A stretch of 64,000 nt of DNA from Dryomyza anilis (Eukaryota; Arthropoda; Insecta; Diptera; Dryomyzidae): assembly GCA_951804985.1 (NCBI GenBank), contig OX638135.1, positions 13,729,735 through 13,793,734 on the forward strand, read 5' to 3'. Both the position numbers and the translations under genes were made by a program. Of the stretch, positions 45,450 through 57,164 are shown one piece after another; positions within the stretch are counted from its first letter, which is position 1, and the number at the start of each line of letters is the position of its first letter. Below the pieces are notes generated by a model. That model saw only the letters and a list, made by a program, of their open reading frames with translations. It ran no database searches and had not been told where the DNA came from.

Positions 45450-45654
45450 GCCGCGGTAGCTCAGTGGTTAGTGCGTTGGACTGCGAGCCGAAAGGTCCCC
45501 GGTTCAAGCCTGGACTGGGGCTAACAACATCTTTTCATAGAAACATTTTTCTCTATCGCGCTACCTCTCGTCACCCGCCGTTCGGATTCGGCAATAAACT
45601 GTAGGTCCCACCACTTAGAGTACAAATATAACACGCACCGCTCAAAATGGTGAG
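45450..45654 (+). mobile_element. SINE-2, copy 1 (tRNA-derived)
   Basis: The head is tRNA-like: A box GGTAGCTCAGTGG (45455-45467) and B box GGTTCAAGCC (45501-45510). The body (CTAACAACATCTTTTCATAG, TAAACTGTAGGTCCCACCAC) matches the complement of 57296-57549. Similarity stops after CTCAAAATGGTGAG (45654). It lacks a ~50-bp segment present in the other copy. A genuine tRNA gene is unlikely: the anticodon stem pairs poorly and the repeat continues past the tRNA part. Confidence 0.8.
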
Positions 45655-46097
45655 GGATGGAATGGGTGAAATTCAAATATAGCTCCCATCCTGCTCGAAG
45701 GACCAAATTATGTCCATTTGGGACACGGGCGACTTCACTTGTTGCTGCTGCTAGTTGGAGCCGCTTTCGGTGGTGGCTGCTTCGCTGCTTTGCAGTTTTT
45801 GTTGCCAATGGGCACCGATGAAAAAATGTAAAAATGATTGAGACACTATTTTGTCTTTTTTGAGACAATGTGCAAATAGCAATAAAAACGCGCAATGGTT
45901 TTACTTTTTATTTAGTGAGTTAATTTTAAGATTTAGGCAAAGATTGAAATCTAAAGGAATAACGGTTTCGATTTCAGTTTCGGTTACGGTTTTGGTTTTA
46001 TGTTTTTATAACTAAACGATTTCGGTATACCGGTTCAAATAAGGATTTCGGTATTGATTTCGGTTTTCGTATAAAATTTCTAGTTTTTTCTACATTT
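45655..46097. other. Unassigned sequence after SINE-2
   Basis: Moderately complex to about 45890, then T/G-rich repeats of CGGTTTCGGTT type (45960-46070). No gene recognised. Confidence 0.4.
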
Positions 46098-46702
46098 TTC
46101 AAAAAATGAACATTGTTGCAAAAATATTGTTTTTGCGGGCTCAAGGTCTTGCCAGATACAAAGTGCTATGTACGGGAGAGTGAAACAAACAACAATTGAC
46201 AAAAACAAAAAGTTGTTGGCTGACCGTACAGCTGTTTCGGAAACTGCCAAGCTTCTTCATCAGCGGTCTTCTGCTCAACTTCTGCATAGCAAGGCCTATA
46301 AGATAATTTTGTGCAATGAACTAAATGCGAATTTAGTACAAGCACAAAACAATCAGGCAAAACATGCAAAAATTGCACCAACTTTATGCTTGTCAATTGT
46401 TGTTGTCGCATTGCAGCAAGCATCATATAGGCTGTAGTGTCACTACAGAATCAAATACGACCACTGCACGCTTATTAAAAATTAAAATCTCACGATTTTA
46501 TGATATTTTTATGCGCTGTGCCCTGCGAATGTATAAATTGTTGTTTGTTTTTCGACCTAAAATAGAGTTATTGCAAAAATATTATTTTGCGGGCTCAAGG
46601 TCTTGCCAGATACAAAATGCTATGTAATGGGGAGTGAAACAAACAACAATTGACAAAAACAAAAAGTTGTTGGCTGACTGTACAGCTGTTTCTATATAGT
46701 GC
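46098..46702 (+). repeat. ~145-bp direct repeats 460 bp apart
   Basis: 46098-46250 and 46559-46702 share TTGCGGGCTCAAGGTCTTGC, CAGATACAAA-TGCTATGTA, GAGTGAAACAAACAACAATT and GTTGTTGGCTGAC-GTACAGC. Either a segmental tandem duplication or ends of an unknown element. The open frames here show no recognised motif. Confidence 0.6.
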
Positions 46703-46989
46703 CAAGTTATGTTCAAATATTGGGGTAAAAAGTGGGAAACATAATTTAAACAATGTTTGAAAAGAAATTATATTTCAACAATTCAGGGAACTGCAATATC
46801 TGCCATATCTGCAAACAAATATCTGCCTGTATACTTAAAATTTTCGAACTTGTACTTTATTTTCGTATTTTCTTAAGTAGTTACAGAGATGCTAATATTT
46901 TTTTTCAAATTTTTTCTTGCATTACCATTGTTTTTTATAACAATGAGCTGTTTTGAAAAATCACTCAAAAAACAATTAAAAGACTTATG

Positions 46990-47087
46990 TTTATGTCAAA
47001 AATTATTAATATTAGTAAATTAAATATTGTATTCGAACATTGTTTGCAACTGTAGAACAATTTTTGTATATGCTTAAGTTGCCATAA
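46990..47087 (+). repeat. Host repeat R, left part (interrupted by RTE copy 3)
   Basis: TATTAGTAAATTAAATATTG, TTCGAACATTGTTTGCAACT and AGTTGCCATAA. It continues at 50354 and matches 56660-56766 without interruption. Confidence 0.75.
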
Positions 47088-47113
47088 AAGTTAGTTAGTT
47101 AGTCAAAAGGCCC

Positions 47114-48902
47114 TTACAACCGTGGGTCGGTTTTGGCCGCTGAGATGAAGCCGCGCCAGTCGGATCTGCTTTGCGCGCGCTGACGCCAGTTAGAAATACC
47201 AAGCGTTGCCAGGTTGTCCTCAACTTGGTCTTTCCAACGCAGATTTGGACGCCCTCTTCTACGCTGTCCACCTTCGAGTTTCGATTCAGGCATCTTCTTG
47301 GCTGGAGTGTTTTCATCCATTCGTTCGACATGACCTAGCCAGCGAAGCCGCTGGATCTTGATGCGCTTGACTATGTCAATGTCGTCAAATAACTCATACA
47401 GCTCGTGGTTCATCCTAATTCGATACTCGTTAGCAAAGCAGATACGGCCAAAGATTTTACGGATAATCTTTCTCTCGAACGCTCCCAGTACTCTCTCATC
47501 GGTGGAGGCCAGCGTCCATGTTTCTGCACCATAAAATAGGACGGGCATGATGAGTGACTTGTAGAGCGTTATTTTTGTCCGAGAGGGGGCTCTGCTTCTC
47601 AATTGCCTACTGAGCCCAAAGTAGCACCTGTTGGCAAGAGTTATTCTCCGTTTGATCTCCAGGCTGACGTCGTTGTTGCTGTTTACGCTGGATCCCAGAT
47701 AGACGATCCAACAATGTCGAACTTGTGGGTGTCAAAATCAGCTTTTTGTCCAAGACGCACGGACTCTTTTTTGCTTTTTGACACAAGGAACTTCGTCTTG
47801 TCCTCGTTCACCGCTAGTCCCATTCGACGCGACTCTTTCTCCAATCTGGAGAATGCTGCGCTGACTGCTCGTGTGCTCCTGCCAATGATATCAATATCGT
47901 CAGCATATGCGAGCAGCATGACACTTTTGTTGAGGATAGTGCCGCTTTGACGGAGTTCGGCAGCTCGAACTATTTTCACCATCAATAAGTTAAAAAAGTC
48001 GCACGATAGGGAGTTACCCTGTCTGAAACCTCGTTCGGTATGAAATGGCTCGGAGAGGTCTTTTCCTATTCTCACTGAGCAACGTGTGTTGCTCAGGGTC
48101 ATCCTGCAAAGCCTTATAAGTTTCGCAGGTATACCGAACTCAGACATTGCGGCGTATAATCGTTCCCTTATCGGAGTGTCGAAGGCGGCTTTATAGTCGA
48201 CTAATAGGTGGTAGGTGTCGATCTGTTTTTCTAGGGTCTCTTCCTGGATTAGGCGCAATGTGTGGTGGACTTTCCAGGTCTGAAGCCGCACTGATAAGGT
48301 CCAATCAGTCTGTGGACGATGGGCTTCAGTCTTTTACATAATACGCTCGATAGAACCTTGTATGCGATATTGAGTAGGCTGATCCCACGGTAGTTGGCGC
48401 AGATAGTGGGATCGCCTTTCTTAAGGATTGGGCAGAGTACACTGAGGTTCCAGTCACTTGGCATGCTTTCATCCGACCATATTCTGCTTACGAGCTCGTG
48501 CATGCTCTCTATTAGCTCTTCGCCTCCGGTCTTAAACAATTCAGCAGGCAGGCCATCAGCACCTGCGGTTTTGTTGTTTTTCAGCCGAGCAATGGCTGTT
48601 CTGACCTCGTCATGGTCGGGTGGCGGAATCTCAACGTCGTCATCAAGTACTGGGGTTGCCGGGTTTACTTCTCTATCGGTGGAATTGCGGTCATCATCAA
48701 CGGTCAGCAGTCTAGAGAAGTGATCCCTCCATATTTTCAGTGTGCTCTGGATATCTGGTACTAGATTTCCGTTCTCATCTTTACAAGAAGAGGCTCCGGA
48801 TTTTGAACCTCCGGCGAGGCGTCTTATTTTCTCGAAGAATTTTCGAGCCTCATTCCTGTCCCCATGCATCTTAATCTCCTCACACTCACGTCTTTCTGCC
48901 AC
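47114..48902 (-). pseudogene. RTE copy 3 reverse transcriptase (YADD intact, frameshifts)
   Basis: Frames 48902-48249, 48291-47683 and 47602-47114 together cover NKTAGADGLPAELFK, NYRGISLLNIAYKV, LVDYKAAFDT, GFRQGNSLSCDFF, LLAYADDIDIIG (catalytic) and RRRGRPNLRWKDQVED. Breaks: a 14-bp deletion near 48260 within the GKSTIDQIF region, and a change near 47705. It keeps the segment between endonuclease and RT that copy 2 has lost. Confidence 0.9.
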
Positions 48903-50110
48903 GCCTTTTTACGCCTGAAAAGACGTCTCTCTTCCCTCCTCTTTTCTTTGTATCGCTCCTTCGCAGCTTTCGTAGCTACTGACTGCAGGGTGGATTTGTA
49001 CGCAGCGTCTTTCTCTGCAAAGACCGCGCGACACTCTTGGTCATACCACTGATTCCTCAGGGGGCGTTGGAATCCAAGCACCTCTTCGGCAGCCGTACGC
49101 ATAGAGCAGGAGATATGATTCCACTGCGCGCTTATATCATCGAGACGAGGAGTGCTTTGTCTAAGCAGGTGTGAGAGTCGAGTGGAAAGGCTTGCGTTGT
49201 CTGTTGTGATTGCAGCTTTCCGACGTCTAGCTTTCTCTGCGTTTAAGCGTGTGCGGACCTTGGCTGCTACAAGGTAATGATCCGAGTCCATATTGGCACC
49301 TCGGATAGTGCGTACGTCCATCACGCTCGAAGCGTGCCTTCCGTCAATCACAACGTGATCAATTTGATTTCGAGTTTTTTGATCGGGCGACAACCATGTG
49401 GCCTTGTGGATATCGAAATGTTCGAATCTAGTGCTACTAACTACCATGTTTCGTGCTGCGGCGAAGTCGATTAGCCTCGTTCCGTTATCGGAAGTGTTGG
49501 CATGGAGGCTAAATTTTCCGATTGTGGGACAATAGATGGCTTCTCTGCCCACCTTGGCGTTAAAATCGCCTAGCACGATTTTGATATCGTGGCGGGGGCA
49601 GTGCTCGTGTGCGTTGTCTTGGCGCTCGTAGAAGCGCTCTTTTCTCTCGTCATCTTTCTCGTTCGTCGGAGCGTGTGCACAAATTAAGCTGATATGGAAA
49701 TATTTAGTCTTGATGCGGAGTGTTGCCAGCCTTTTGTCCACGGGCGTGAACCTAGAGACAAGGTGGCGGAGTCTCTTGCCGACCACAAATCCACATTCAA
49801 ATTCGTGTCTCTCCGCATGGCAGCTGTAGTAGATATCACAGGACGCTTGTTTCGAACAGCCCTGTCCCGTCCATCGCATCTCCTGGATAGCGGTGATGTC
49901 AGCCTTATATTTTTTAAGGACATCTGCCAGCTGGATAGAGGCACCTTCCCTATAAAGGGTCCGGACATTCCAGGTGCATATCCGTAAATCATGGTCCTTA
50001 AAACGTTTGCGTGGGTCGTCATCGTTGTAATCGGTCGTTATACGAGGCTTCTTTTTTGTTTTCATTGGGCGCATAGGTTTTTTCCGTGGTGGGACCCAAA
50101 CCCAACGCAC
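48824..50110 (-). pseudogene. RTE copy 3 endonuclease domain
   Basis: A 428-codon frame from MRWVWVPPRKKP. Motifs CTWNVRTL, IQEMRW, LGDFNAKVGREA and DSDHYLVAAKV are intact. A ~30-bp in-frame-compatible loss near 49243 removes residues found in copies 1 and 2. The frame drifts at the end of the Lys/Arg-rich linker (near 48900), where the RT-containing frame takes over with an overlap. Confidence 0.9.
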
Positions 50111-50353
50111 GAACCCTCACTCTGAGGGAGATGCTCGCCACTCACTTTAGCCGACTTCTACACCGGGTGGTTTAGAGCGCCGTTTCCAGGGACTTCCACG
50201 AGGAGGACTTCCACCGAAGTGGAGGTGTCACCATTTGACAATTTGCCAATTCTGGTGACCAGTGAGTTGACTTGAGGCGACACCGACAAAGATTGCGCTG
50301 GCTTCGCCATGTTGAAGCACTCAGACACGTTGCCTTGTAATAATCGCCCCCAT

Positions 50354-50740
50354 AGTTGCCATAAGATGTCGCATATATTATCTACATTTTATGTTTATCT
50401 ACTGACATTTTTCTTTCTGTCTAAACTTCTTAAATATTGTAAAACTTTATATTCTTATTGAACAGTGAAGCAGAAAGGTACGAAATTTGAATTCTTAATC
50501 CTAATCCTAATATTAAAATTTATAATAAATCCAATTGAATAAATTATAAAACCAACTTTTTTTCTTTTTCGATAATTATTATCTCTCATCCGAGATAATT
50601 GTCCTATAAGTAAATTTCAAGACGATTTCCATAAAGTTGAATTTTCTCAACACATTCCGAAGTTTCCCAACGTTTTCGTGGTCCTTCGGGCCGGATCCAA
50701 GTTCCACATTCTGTAACATTCATTCCAATTAATAATTATT
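50354..50740 (+). repeat. Host repeat R, right part
   Basis: ATATTATCTACATTTTATG, AGCAGAAAGGTACGAAATTT and ACGATTTCCATAAAGTTGAA match 56767-57060. Next is GGTCCTTCGGGCCGGATCC, which looks like an LTR-retrotransposon leader, so R may be an LTR. Not proven. Confidence 0.5.
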
Positions 50741-52302
50741 TTGAAGAGAATAAAAGATCAACTCTCATCATGAAAATTATCATTGAAAGAGTGCAGCATA
50801 AATTCTGCTTAAAACTCAGCTATTACTAAATTTGATCATTTAAATTCAGCAAAGTGTGTATGCATTTTATTTCTATGTACTCAGATTAGATGGTGCAAAC
50901 GCGTGGTTTAAGTTCAGTCCCCATTCAGTATAAATTATAGCTCGGTCCGTGCTGATCAAAAAGGCGGAAAAATAAGACAACCTCGCTTTTAAGACAACTT
51001 CCTAACATTCAATTGGCGGATGCCAACTTTTTACAGAGCTCACACATCGGTCGGTGGTGACTAATTTCCTGCTATCCTGCTTGATGGAATACAACAAAGG
51101 AATTAACCGAACTACTCAACTAGAATAAAACCAACTAAATCACATTTCATTTACATTCAAAATTATGATGATATTTTTGAACGTTTTTCCTCATTTTCCA
51201 AAACCATTAGAATAATTTCCTATGTTTTCCGTTTCTGTTATCGTACGCACAGAAATCATCGCACTACGTTTTCCAAAGGTTCTCCACTAATATCGAGTTC
51301 TGAAATTATTGATATAAGAAATCGTCCTATAATTTTGTGTCAGAAGGTTACCTATCCAAACAAATATTGCAGTGTTGCCAAGAAGGAGCACATTACGTAT
51401 TCAAGCAGTTCACTAAATATGAATTTGTGGGTGATTTAGGTATTATGAGAGTGTGTCAGACTTGCCACGTCGCTTTCACTTTCTTACGGTGAACGAAATC
51501 TTATAATATTATCATACAACTGTAATTTTTCAAGCAGTTTACTAAATATGAATGAATTTGTGGGTGATTTAGGTATTATGAGAGTGTGTCAGACTTGCCA
51601 CGTCGCTTTCACTTTCTTACGGTGAACGACATCCATAATATTATCATACAACTGTAATTTTTCAAGATTATTAGTTCGGTTTATGCAACTCCACGATGGC
51701 AACCAGCTGGTACTTCGATTAATCAGATTACTATTCTGTATTCCAAAGGTAAAAACCTTATTAAAACCACAATTGTAAGACTTGTGTGATTTATAAACAA
51801 AATCTTGAGTCTCAACATATGAGCGCATTGCCGCCTGAACGTACAGTGATTTCTCGTGCATTTACAGACTGCGTCCTTGATTTTTCCGGACCTTTTGACA
51901 TAAAAAATTAAACAGGTCGAGCGTGTTTAATTACCAAGTTGTACGTGTGTATTTCCGTTTGTTTTGCTACCAAGGACATGCGCGCGGGTATCAAGAGCTT
52001 TAAGACTAATTTCCGGAAAATTGCAAATTCTTTTAAGTATACATTTGAAGAATTTTCCACGCTTCTATACAAGATAAAAGCTTGTTTAAATATACGGCTT
52101 GGTGATGATACGATATGCAACATTGTTATTCGTGCTCGTTATGATGTAACAGTACGGCTCGTATACCGGCTGATCCTAAATTTTTCCAATCTGCTTCAAT
52201 TTACGTTATTCTTGTAGCAGATATTTATCCAAGAATTATCCAATCAGGTGTCCTTCCGAGCAACGGCGGACTCCCTGTTGCACAAAGCGCTATCTTTGGC
52301 AC
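50741..52302. other. Unassigned region with a tandem duplication
   Basis: No recognised gene. A ~132-bp unit is duplicated in tandem (51402-51532 and 51533-51666). The minus-strand frame at 51589-51861 (90 codons, ending VHRKKVKATWQV) overlaps one unit and is not recognised. The frame at 51939-52217 is also unrecognised. Confidence 0.45.
51402..51666 (+). repeat. Tandem duplication, ~132-bp unit
   Basis: Both units contain TGGGTGATTTAGGTATTATG, AGAGTGTGTCAGACTTGCC and ACTTTCTTACGGTGAACGA and end CAACTGTAATTTTTCAAG. They are nearly identical, apart from AATGAATG versus AATG and AATCTT versus CATC, so the duplication is recent. Confidence 0.85.
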
Positions 52303-52464
52303 TTTCCCCCACGTGGTGGTTACCTTGACGTGGTGTGGGGGCTTAAGTTACAATGACTCAATAAGGCTAATCTGACGGAAACTTTTTAAAATTTCTGGTA
52401 TTGTCACCCTTGTTAGACAGGCTTGTGATGAGTAATGAACTAAATACTACCATAGCCTTTTTTA

Positions 52465-53865
52465 TTGGTGGGGTGGCAGACTCTAAAGAAACTGTACACT
52501 ACCGCGATGGGTCCACATAAAGATATAATTAGTCCAGGTGGTACCCACACAAGTGGTAATCCACTCGCTTCGGCGGCTGAGGCAAGGATTCTGGAGGCCT
52601 CAATCCACGCAACCAACCCTGGTACGATGAACCTTTCTGATCTTGTAACTGGGAGTTCATCGTGGCCCTCCATCTTCCAAATTTATGAGACAGCTAGGAA
52701 TCTAGAGGAGGATAACGACAACGCAGTGGTTTCCATACCAGTAGAGGAAAGTGTCGGTTCGGCTATGCCTACGACTAATCCTCTACTGTGTGGCTGCTCG
52801 GCAGTGTTGTTTCCTCTCAGAGCTCCTTTCTGTCACGTATTTGGAAACATGGGTCGATCGAAGGAAAGTGGTGTCTTAACAGCATCTAATCCTAAAGAGA
52901 CCGACGCCCAACTGGAAGCTAAACTTCCATTGAAGACCGGACCCGGATCTCTAAATACAGAGGTCAGGTTGTCCGATGCCCAGGTGAGTAGGAGAAGGAA
53001 GAATAAAGCGAAAAATCGCAAAGAAAATGCTAAAGGCGACGCTGGAGCTTTCTCTTCCCCAGCTACCACAGCAAAACACGATAGATCGGTGGAGGTTACT
53101 CCGACTGAAGCCGCTGCTGCTGTGGTGGCTGCCAATGCACATGAGAAGCGCAATGGCAATAAGTTTAAAACCTTCACTGCTACTGCGAAACCCCGTAACT
53201 CCCAGAACTCGACAGTTTCCAGTGATACTGCTTCCACAAGCAAGAGCACTGGCGCTTCATGTTCCGGATCGGTTGCGGATGAACTTAAACATCCACTGGC
53301 AGAGGAAGGCAAGCAGTATCATATCGTGATGCTGCTTGCAAAGCTCTTCCGGTTGCGATTATTGGCAAACTGGGGAAGGAGCAAAAGATGAATGATGCAG
53401 AAGTAAAACACTGCACCGATCATCTTTGGCGGCTAGTCAGCACCGGCGGTGTCAGTGCAAATGCAAAAATCTATGAGACGAGTGATGGCATCATGAAGGT
53501 GCTCGTCTCAAGCCAATTTCGATTGGATTTCCACAGCCGTTGCTAAAATCCCTCCTTTGGGCAAATCGCGATTCACTGTTTTCAGCGGAGTCGAACCCAA
53601 ACGCAGACGAACAATATGCTGGATACCTGGTCCTATCAGGAAAACAGTGGAAGTGTTTGCCTGCCTACGTGCTCAAAACCAGGGCATCGAAACGAACGGA
53701 TGGAAAATCTATAGCCATAAACCAGAGCGAGGTCCGGAAAACAAGGAGGGCTCAACCCTGGTTGTTGGCTCAGACCAGAAGTCGTTAGATGTCATGCTAT
53801 CTAAGTACGACAGCCATCTAAACTTATTCTTTGGACGGATCAAATTCCGAATCAATTCCAAATGA
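52465..53865 (+). pseudogene. LOA copy 2 ORF1 (frameshifted)
   Basis: The frame at 52465-53391 includes MGRSKESGVL and the Ser/Thr/Lys-rich region. A frame change near 53300 and a deletion near 53505 follow. The frame at 53557-53865 carries RRRTICWIPGPIRKTVEVF, RAQNQGIETNGWKIYS and FFGRIKFRI, the DUF4780-like domain. It parallels ORF1 of copy 1 and ends about 40 bp before ORF2. Confidence 0.72.
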
Positions 53866-53902
53866 ATAGGCACATGATGAGAAACGAGTTAATTATCCTG
53901 TC

Positions 53903-56190
53903 ATGATATTTACTCAGATCAATCTGCAACTTTCTAAAGCGGCTACCGCTTTACTAGGTAAGCGGCTCTCCATGTTGCATACATTACCTCACATCACAGC
54001 TATTCAAGAACCATGGGTGTATAACAAACGCATCTGTGGTCTTAGTGAACTACGTGGTGAAACCAAACTATACGATGCAAGCCGCAAGGCCTAGAAGCTG
54101 TCTTTTAGTATCAAAACACTTTGCTGTCAGCAAGTTAAACCAATTCTGTGGGCAAGACCTGGTAGCAGCCAAAGTGAGCTATAAAAGCGATAGTGGATGG
54201 AAACATTTGATTGTCGGCTCAGGCTAGTTCCCCTATGACTTAAAGAGATTGGGCTTATTCTTTGCTGTGACGCTAATGCTCAAAACACTGTGTGGGCAGA
54301 AGTAAATGTAACTCAGGTACCAGACTCTTTGACTTCATCATGACCTCCAATCTGAACATTCTTAACACTGGTAATAAACCCACGTTTGTGACTGCTAGAA
54401 GACATGAAGTGATAGACCTAGTCTAACTTTAGACTGAGGAGTCAATCTTTAACTGGAAGGTTCTTAAAGAAGATTCTTTATCGGACCACAGGTATATCGA
54501 GTTTCTTATTGACCGAGTAGTGATGCCCTCTATGACGGTAAGAAACCATAGAAAAACGAACTGGGCACGTTTCAGACATGAGCTTGAGAATTCCCTCAAT
54601 ATTCCTGTCAGAATTCGTACCAAAGAAAGTATTGAGACGTCCGTTCAAGATATGAACGATGTAATAAATTCTTGTTTTGTACGAACATGTCTGTACGAAA
54701 AAAGTTATCCAGACCTCTTGATGGACCAGGTGTCTATTCCCAGGCCTATTCAGACGATGTTGATATTCTTGCCACAGGCTTTTCCCTCAATGAAGTCTGT
54801 GTTAAAACACAAAACTCATTGAATCGAATTGACAGCTGGTGTACTGAAAACGAAATTTCCGTCAACCATCACAAAACAGGGATTGTTCTCTTTACTAGGA
54901 AAAGAATAATGACAGGATTATCTCTACCAGTACTTAAGGGTGTCACTATTCCTTTGTCTAACGAAGTAAAATATCTGGGCTTATCTCTAGGTACTGAACT
55001 ACTTTGGACAAAACATGTTGAAAATAAAATTTCGCGATTTTTGGGAAGACATGGGGATTATCGCCGAGCAAAACCTTATGGATTTACACGGCAATAATAA
55101 GACCGATAATATCATATACATCGGTAGTCTGGTGGAACAAGCTGTCACGAAAGTGCGTGACAACTAGTCTTGCCAAGATTCAGTGAACCGTGTGTCTGGG
55201 TGTTACAGGTGCCTTTCCCACTACACCTGGTCCAGCACTGAATGCAATCGTAAACCATCCACCACTTGACATCTTCATCAGAGGCGAAGCCATGAAAGGC
55301 TGCTGGAGACTAAAACGAGGTTGTTTCTGGTTTAATGTTCCCTGGAATATCTCTGATATTGCACTTGACACTCCATTAGATACCTGTCTACTGGAGATGC
55401 CCTCTGATGCAATGATAACAGAAATATTACCAAGACGAAATTTTGAGGTTTGCCAACATGACATTCAAAACTGCCTAACGCCTGACTGTGAGCCGGGTAG
55501 AGGGTCACACCGCATTTTCACAGACGGCTCCCGAACCGATCAGGGACTGGTGCTGGAGTGTTTGTGAGACCGGATGACCGCCGACTTTACTTCGACTTAG
55601 GCGACAATGCCTCGGTATTTCAAGCCGAAGTTTATGCCATACTTATGGCTATGGACTACAGTTTGCAGCGATAGTAAGGCTCTTATGGCTTTGAACAACC
55701 AGGTCATCACATCAAAAATTGTACGTCAATGCAGATCACGTCTCAATTGTGTTGGTAAATACAATACATTGAAACTGATTTGAGTGTCGGGCCATAAAGG
55801 AGTTTCGGGCAATGAAACATCTGACGAACTAGCACGTGCTGGATCTGAGGATAATCCATTTGGAACAGAACCTGTGCTTGGACTACCTGCATCTACGGGA
55901 AAATTCGTCATCAGCTCTTGTGTCGCCTCTGCACATAAGAGCAGATGGCTGAATGAGACGAAATGCAGATTCTTCAAGCTCATGACACCGACGATAACCA
56001 AAAGATCGGCCTCGTTTCTACTTTCCTTAAGTAGAAAGGAGTGCAGAAAACTGACGGGACTTCTAACGGAACACAACGCATGTGAAAAACACATGAATGC
56101 AATCGGCCTGGCCGAAAGCGCCTTATGTTCTGCCTGCTAAGAAGAAACTGGCACCACAGAGCACTATCTCCGTGACTGTCCAGCATTTTC
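53903..56190 (+). pseudogene. LOA copy 2 ORF2 remnant
   Basis: Endonuclease start QINLQLSKAATALL (53903). Only the last part of RT survives (YSQAYSDDVDILATG; the catalytic motif reads YSDD). RNase H pieces follow (IFTDGSRTDQG near 55520, CSDSKALMALN near 55670, HKGVSGNETSDELA near 55790), then the C-terminal CSAC block with a stop codon after it (near 56140). Many stops. The deletion of the RT palm makes it non-functional. Confidence 0.82.
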
Positions 56191-56659
56191 TAGAATTAGA
56201 AGGCAGATCTTTGGCCAGACGTGATGAGAGAGGATCAGCTTCGCTCTTTATCACTCAATAGCCTTCTTAGATTCAATAATATATCAAAGAAGTATCATTA
56301 AAAACCAGGGAACTGGGTCACAACACAATGGATATAACCCTGTCTGAGTGCTGTGGCTCTATTTTTATCCCACAAAAAAAAGTTATTGGATGAATCCTAT
56401 CGGGATCTTATGTAATGTAATTTTTTATAATAAACACATCTTTTTTGAACTTACACCAATATTTTTGAACTCCATTGCACAATAAGAATAGTATTATTAG
56501 ATTTGAACCATGCACTATCTAATCTATGAAGTACATAAATAAATGCATCACAAATATCTTCACCACATATTTTTGTTATATTATTAAATAACAAAATTGA
56601 TTATATAATATATTTAATCAATTCTCCATCTATTATAATTTTTGCAGTCGCAAAGCGGT

Positions 56660-57060
56660 CGGCGATGTTTATGTCGAAAATTATTAAAATTAGTAAATTA
56701 AATATTGTATTCGAACATTGTTTGCAACTCTAGTACAATTTTTGTACATGATTAAGTTACCATCAGATGGCGCTTATATTATCTACATTTTATGTTTATC
56801 TACAGACATTTTCGTTTCTGTCTGAGATAACTTCCTACGATATTGAAAAATTTTCCATTTTTATCAACCAGCGAAGCAGAAAGGTAAGAAATTTGAATTC
56901 TTACTCCTCATCCTAATATTAATATTTATAATAAATTCAATTCTAAAACCAACTTTTTATTCTTTTTCCAAAATTGATATTTCTCACTCGATGTAATTTT
57001 CCTCTAAGTAAATTTGCAGACGATTTCCGTAAAGTTGAATTTACCCAACATTTTCCAAAT
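56660..57060 (+). repeat. Repeat R, uninterrupted copy (empty site for RTE copy 3)
   Basis: Matches 46990-47087 joined to 50365-50650. The junction ATTAAGTTACCATCAGATGG (56751-56770) corresponds to the RTE target with no insert. Class unknown, possibly an LTR. Confidence 0.75.
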
Positions 57061-57164
57061 TTTCTTTATGTTTTAAACATATAAATGGTATATTATTGAA
57101 TAGATTCTTTTACCTTTATGTGCTCGGCTGAATTGCAGTAATTTTTCCGAAAAAGTTGAATAAA

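Larger units (their letters stand above)
47088..50353 (-). mobile_element. RTE-clade LINE, copy 3 (full length)
   Basis: The 3' tail on the minus strand is (AACT)n (47088-47103), not (AAGT)n as in copies 1 and 2. The 5' end is at 50353. AGTTGCCATAA is duplicated (47077-47087, 50354-50364). Homologous DNA at 56755-56766 lacks the insert. The RT motif is the canonical YADD. Small deletions (about 14 bp near 48260, about 30 bp near 49243) break the frame. Confidence 0.93.
52303..56383 (+). mobile_element. LOA-clade LINE, copy 2 (internally deleted)
   Basis: The same 5' start (TTTCCCCCACGTGGTGG) and 3' end (TATCCCACA then A-run) as copy 1. It lacks most of the fingers-palm part of RT: 54711-54721 joins positions equivalent to 12282 and 13389 of copy 1, a loss of ~1.1 kb. 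A ~65-bp endonuclease segment is also missing near 54237. No clear target duplication was seen. Confidence 0.87.

Noticed and set aside
45450..45525. Functional tRNA gene at 45450 and at 57475-57549
   Set aside because: Both copies continue into the same non-tRNA body, the anticodon stem pairs poorly and one copy has a target duplication; SINE heads explain them better.
50680..50720. BEL/Pao-type primer site and leader after repeat R
   Set aside because: GGTCCTTCGGGCCGGATCC looks like such a leader, but no matching tRNA end could be confirmed and no gag follows.
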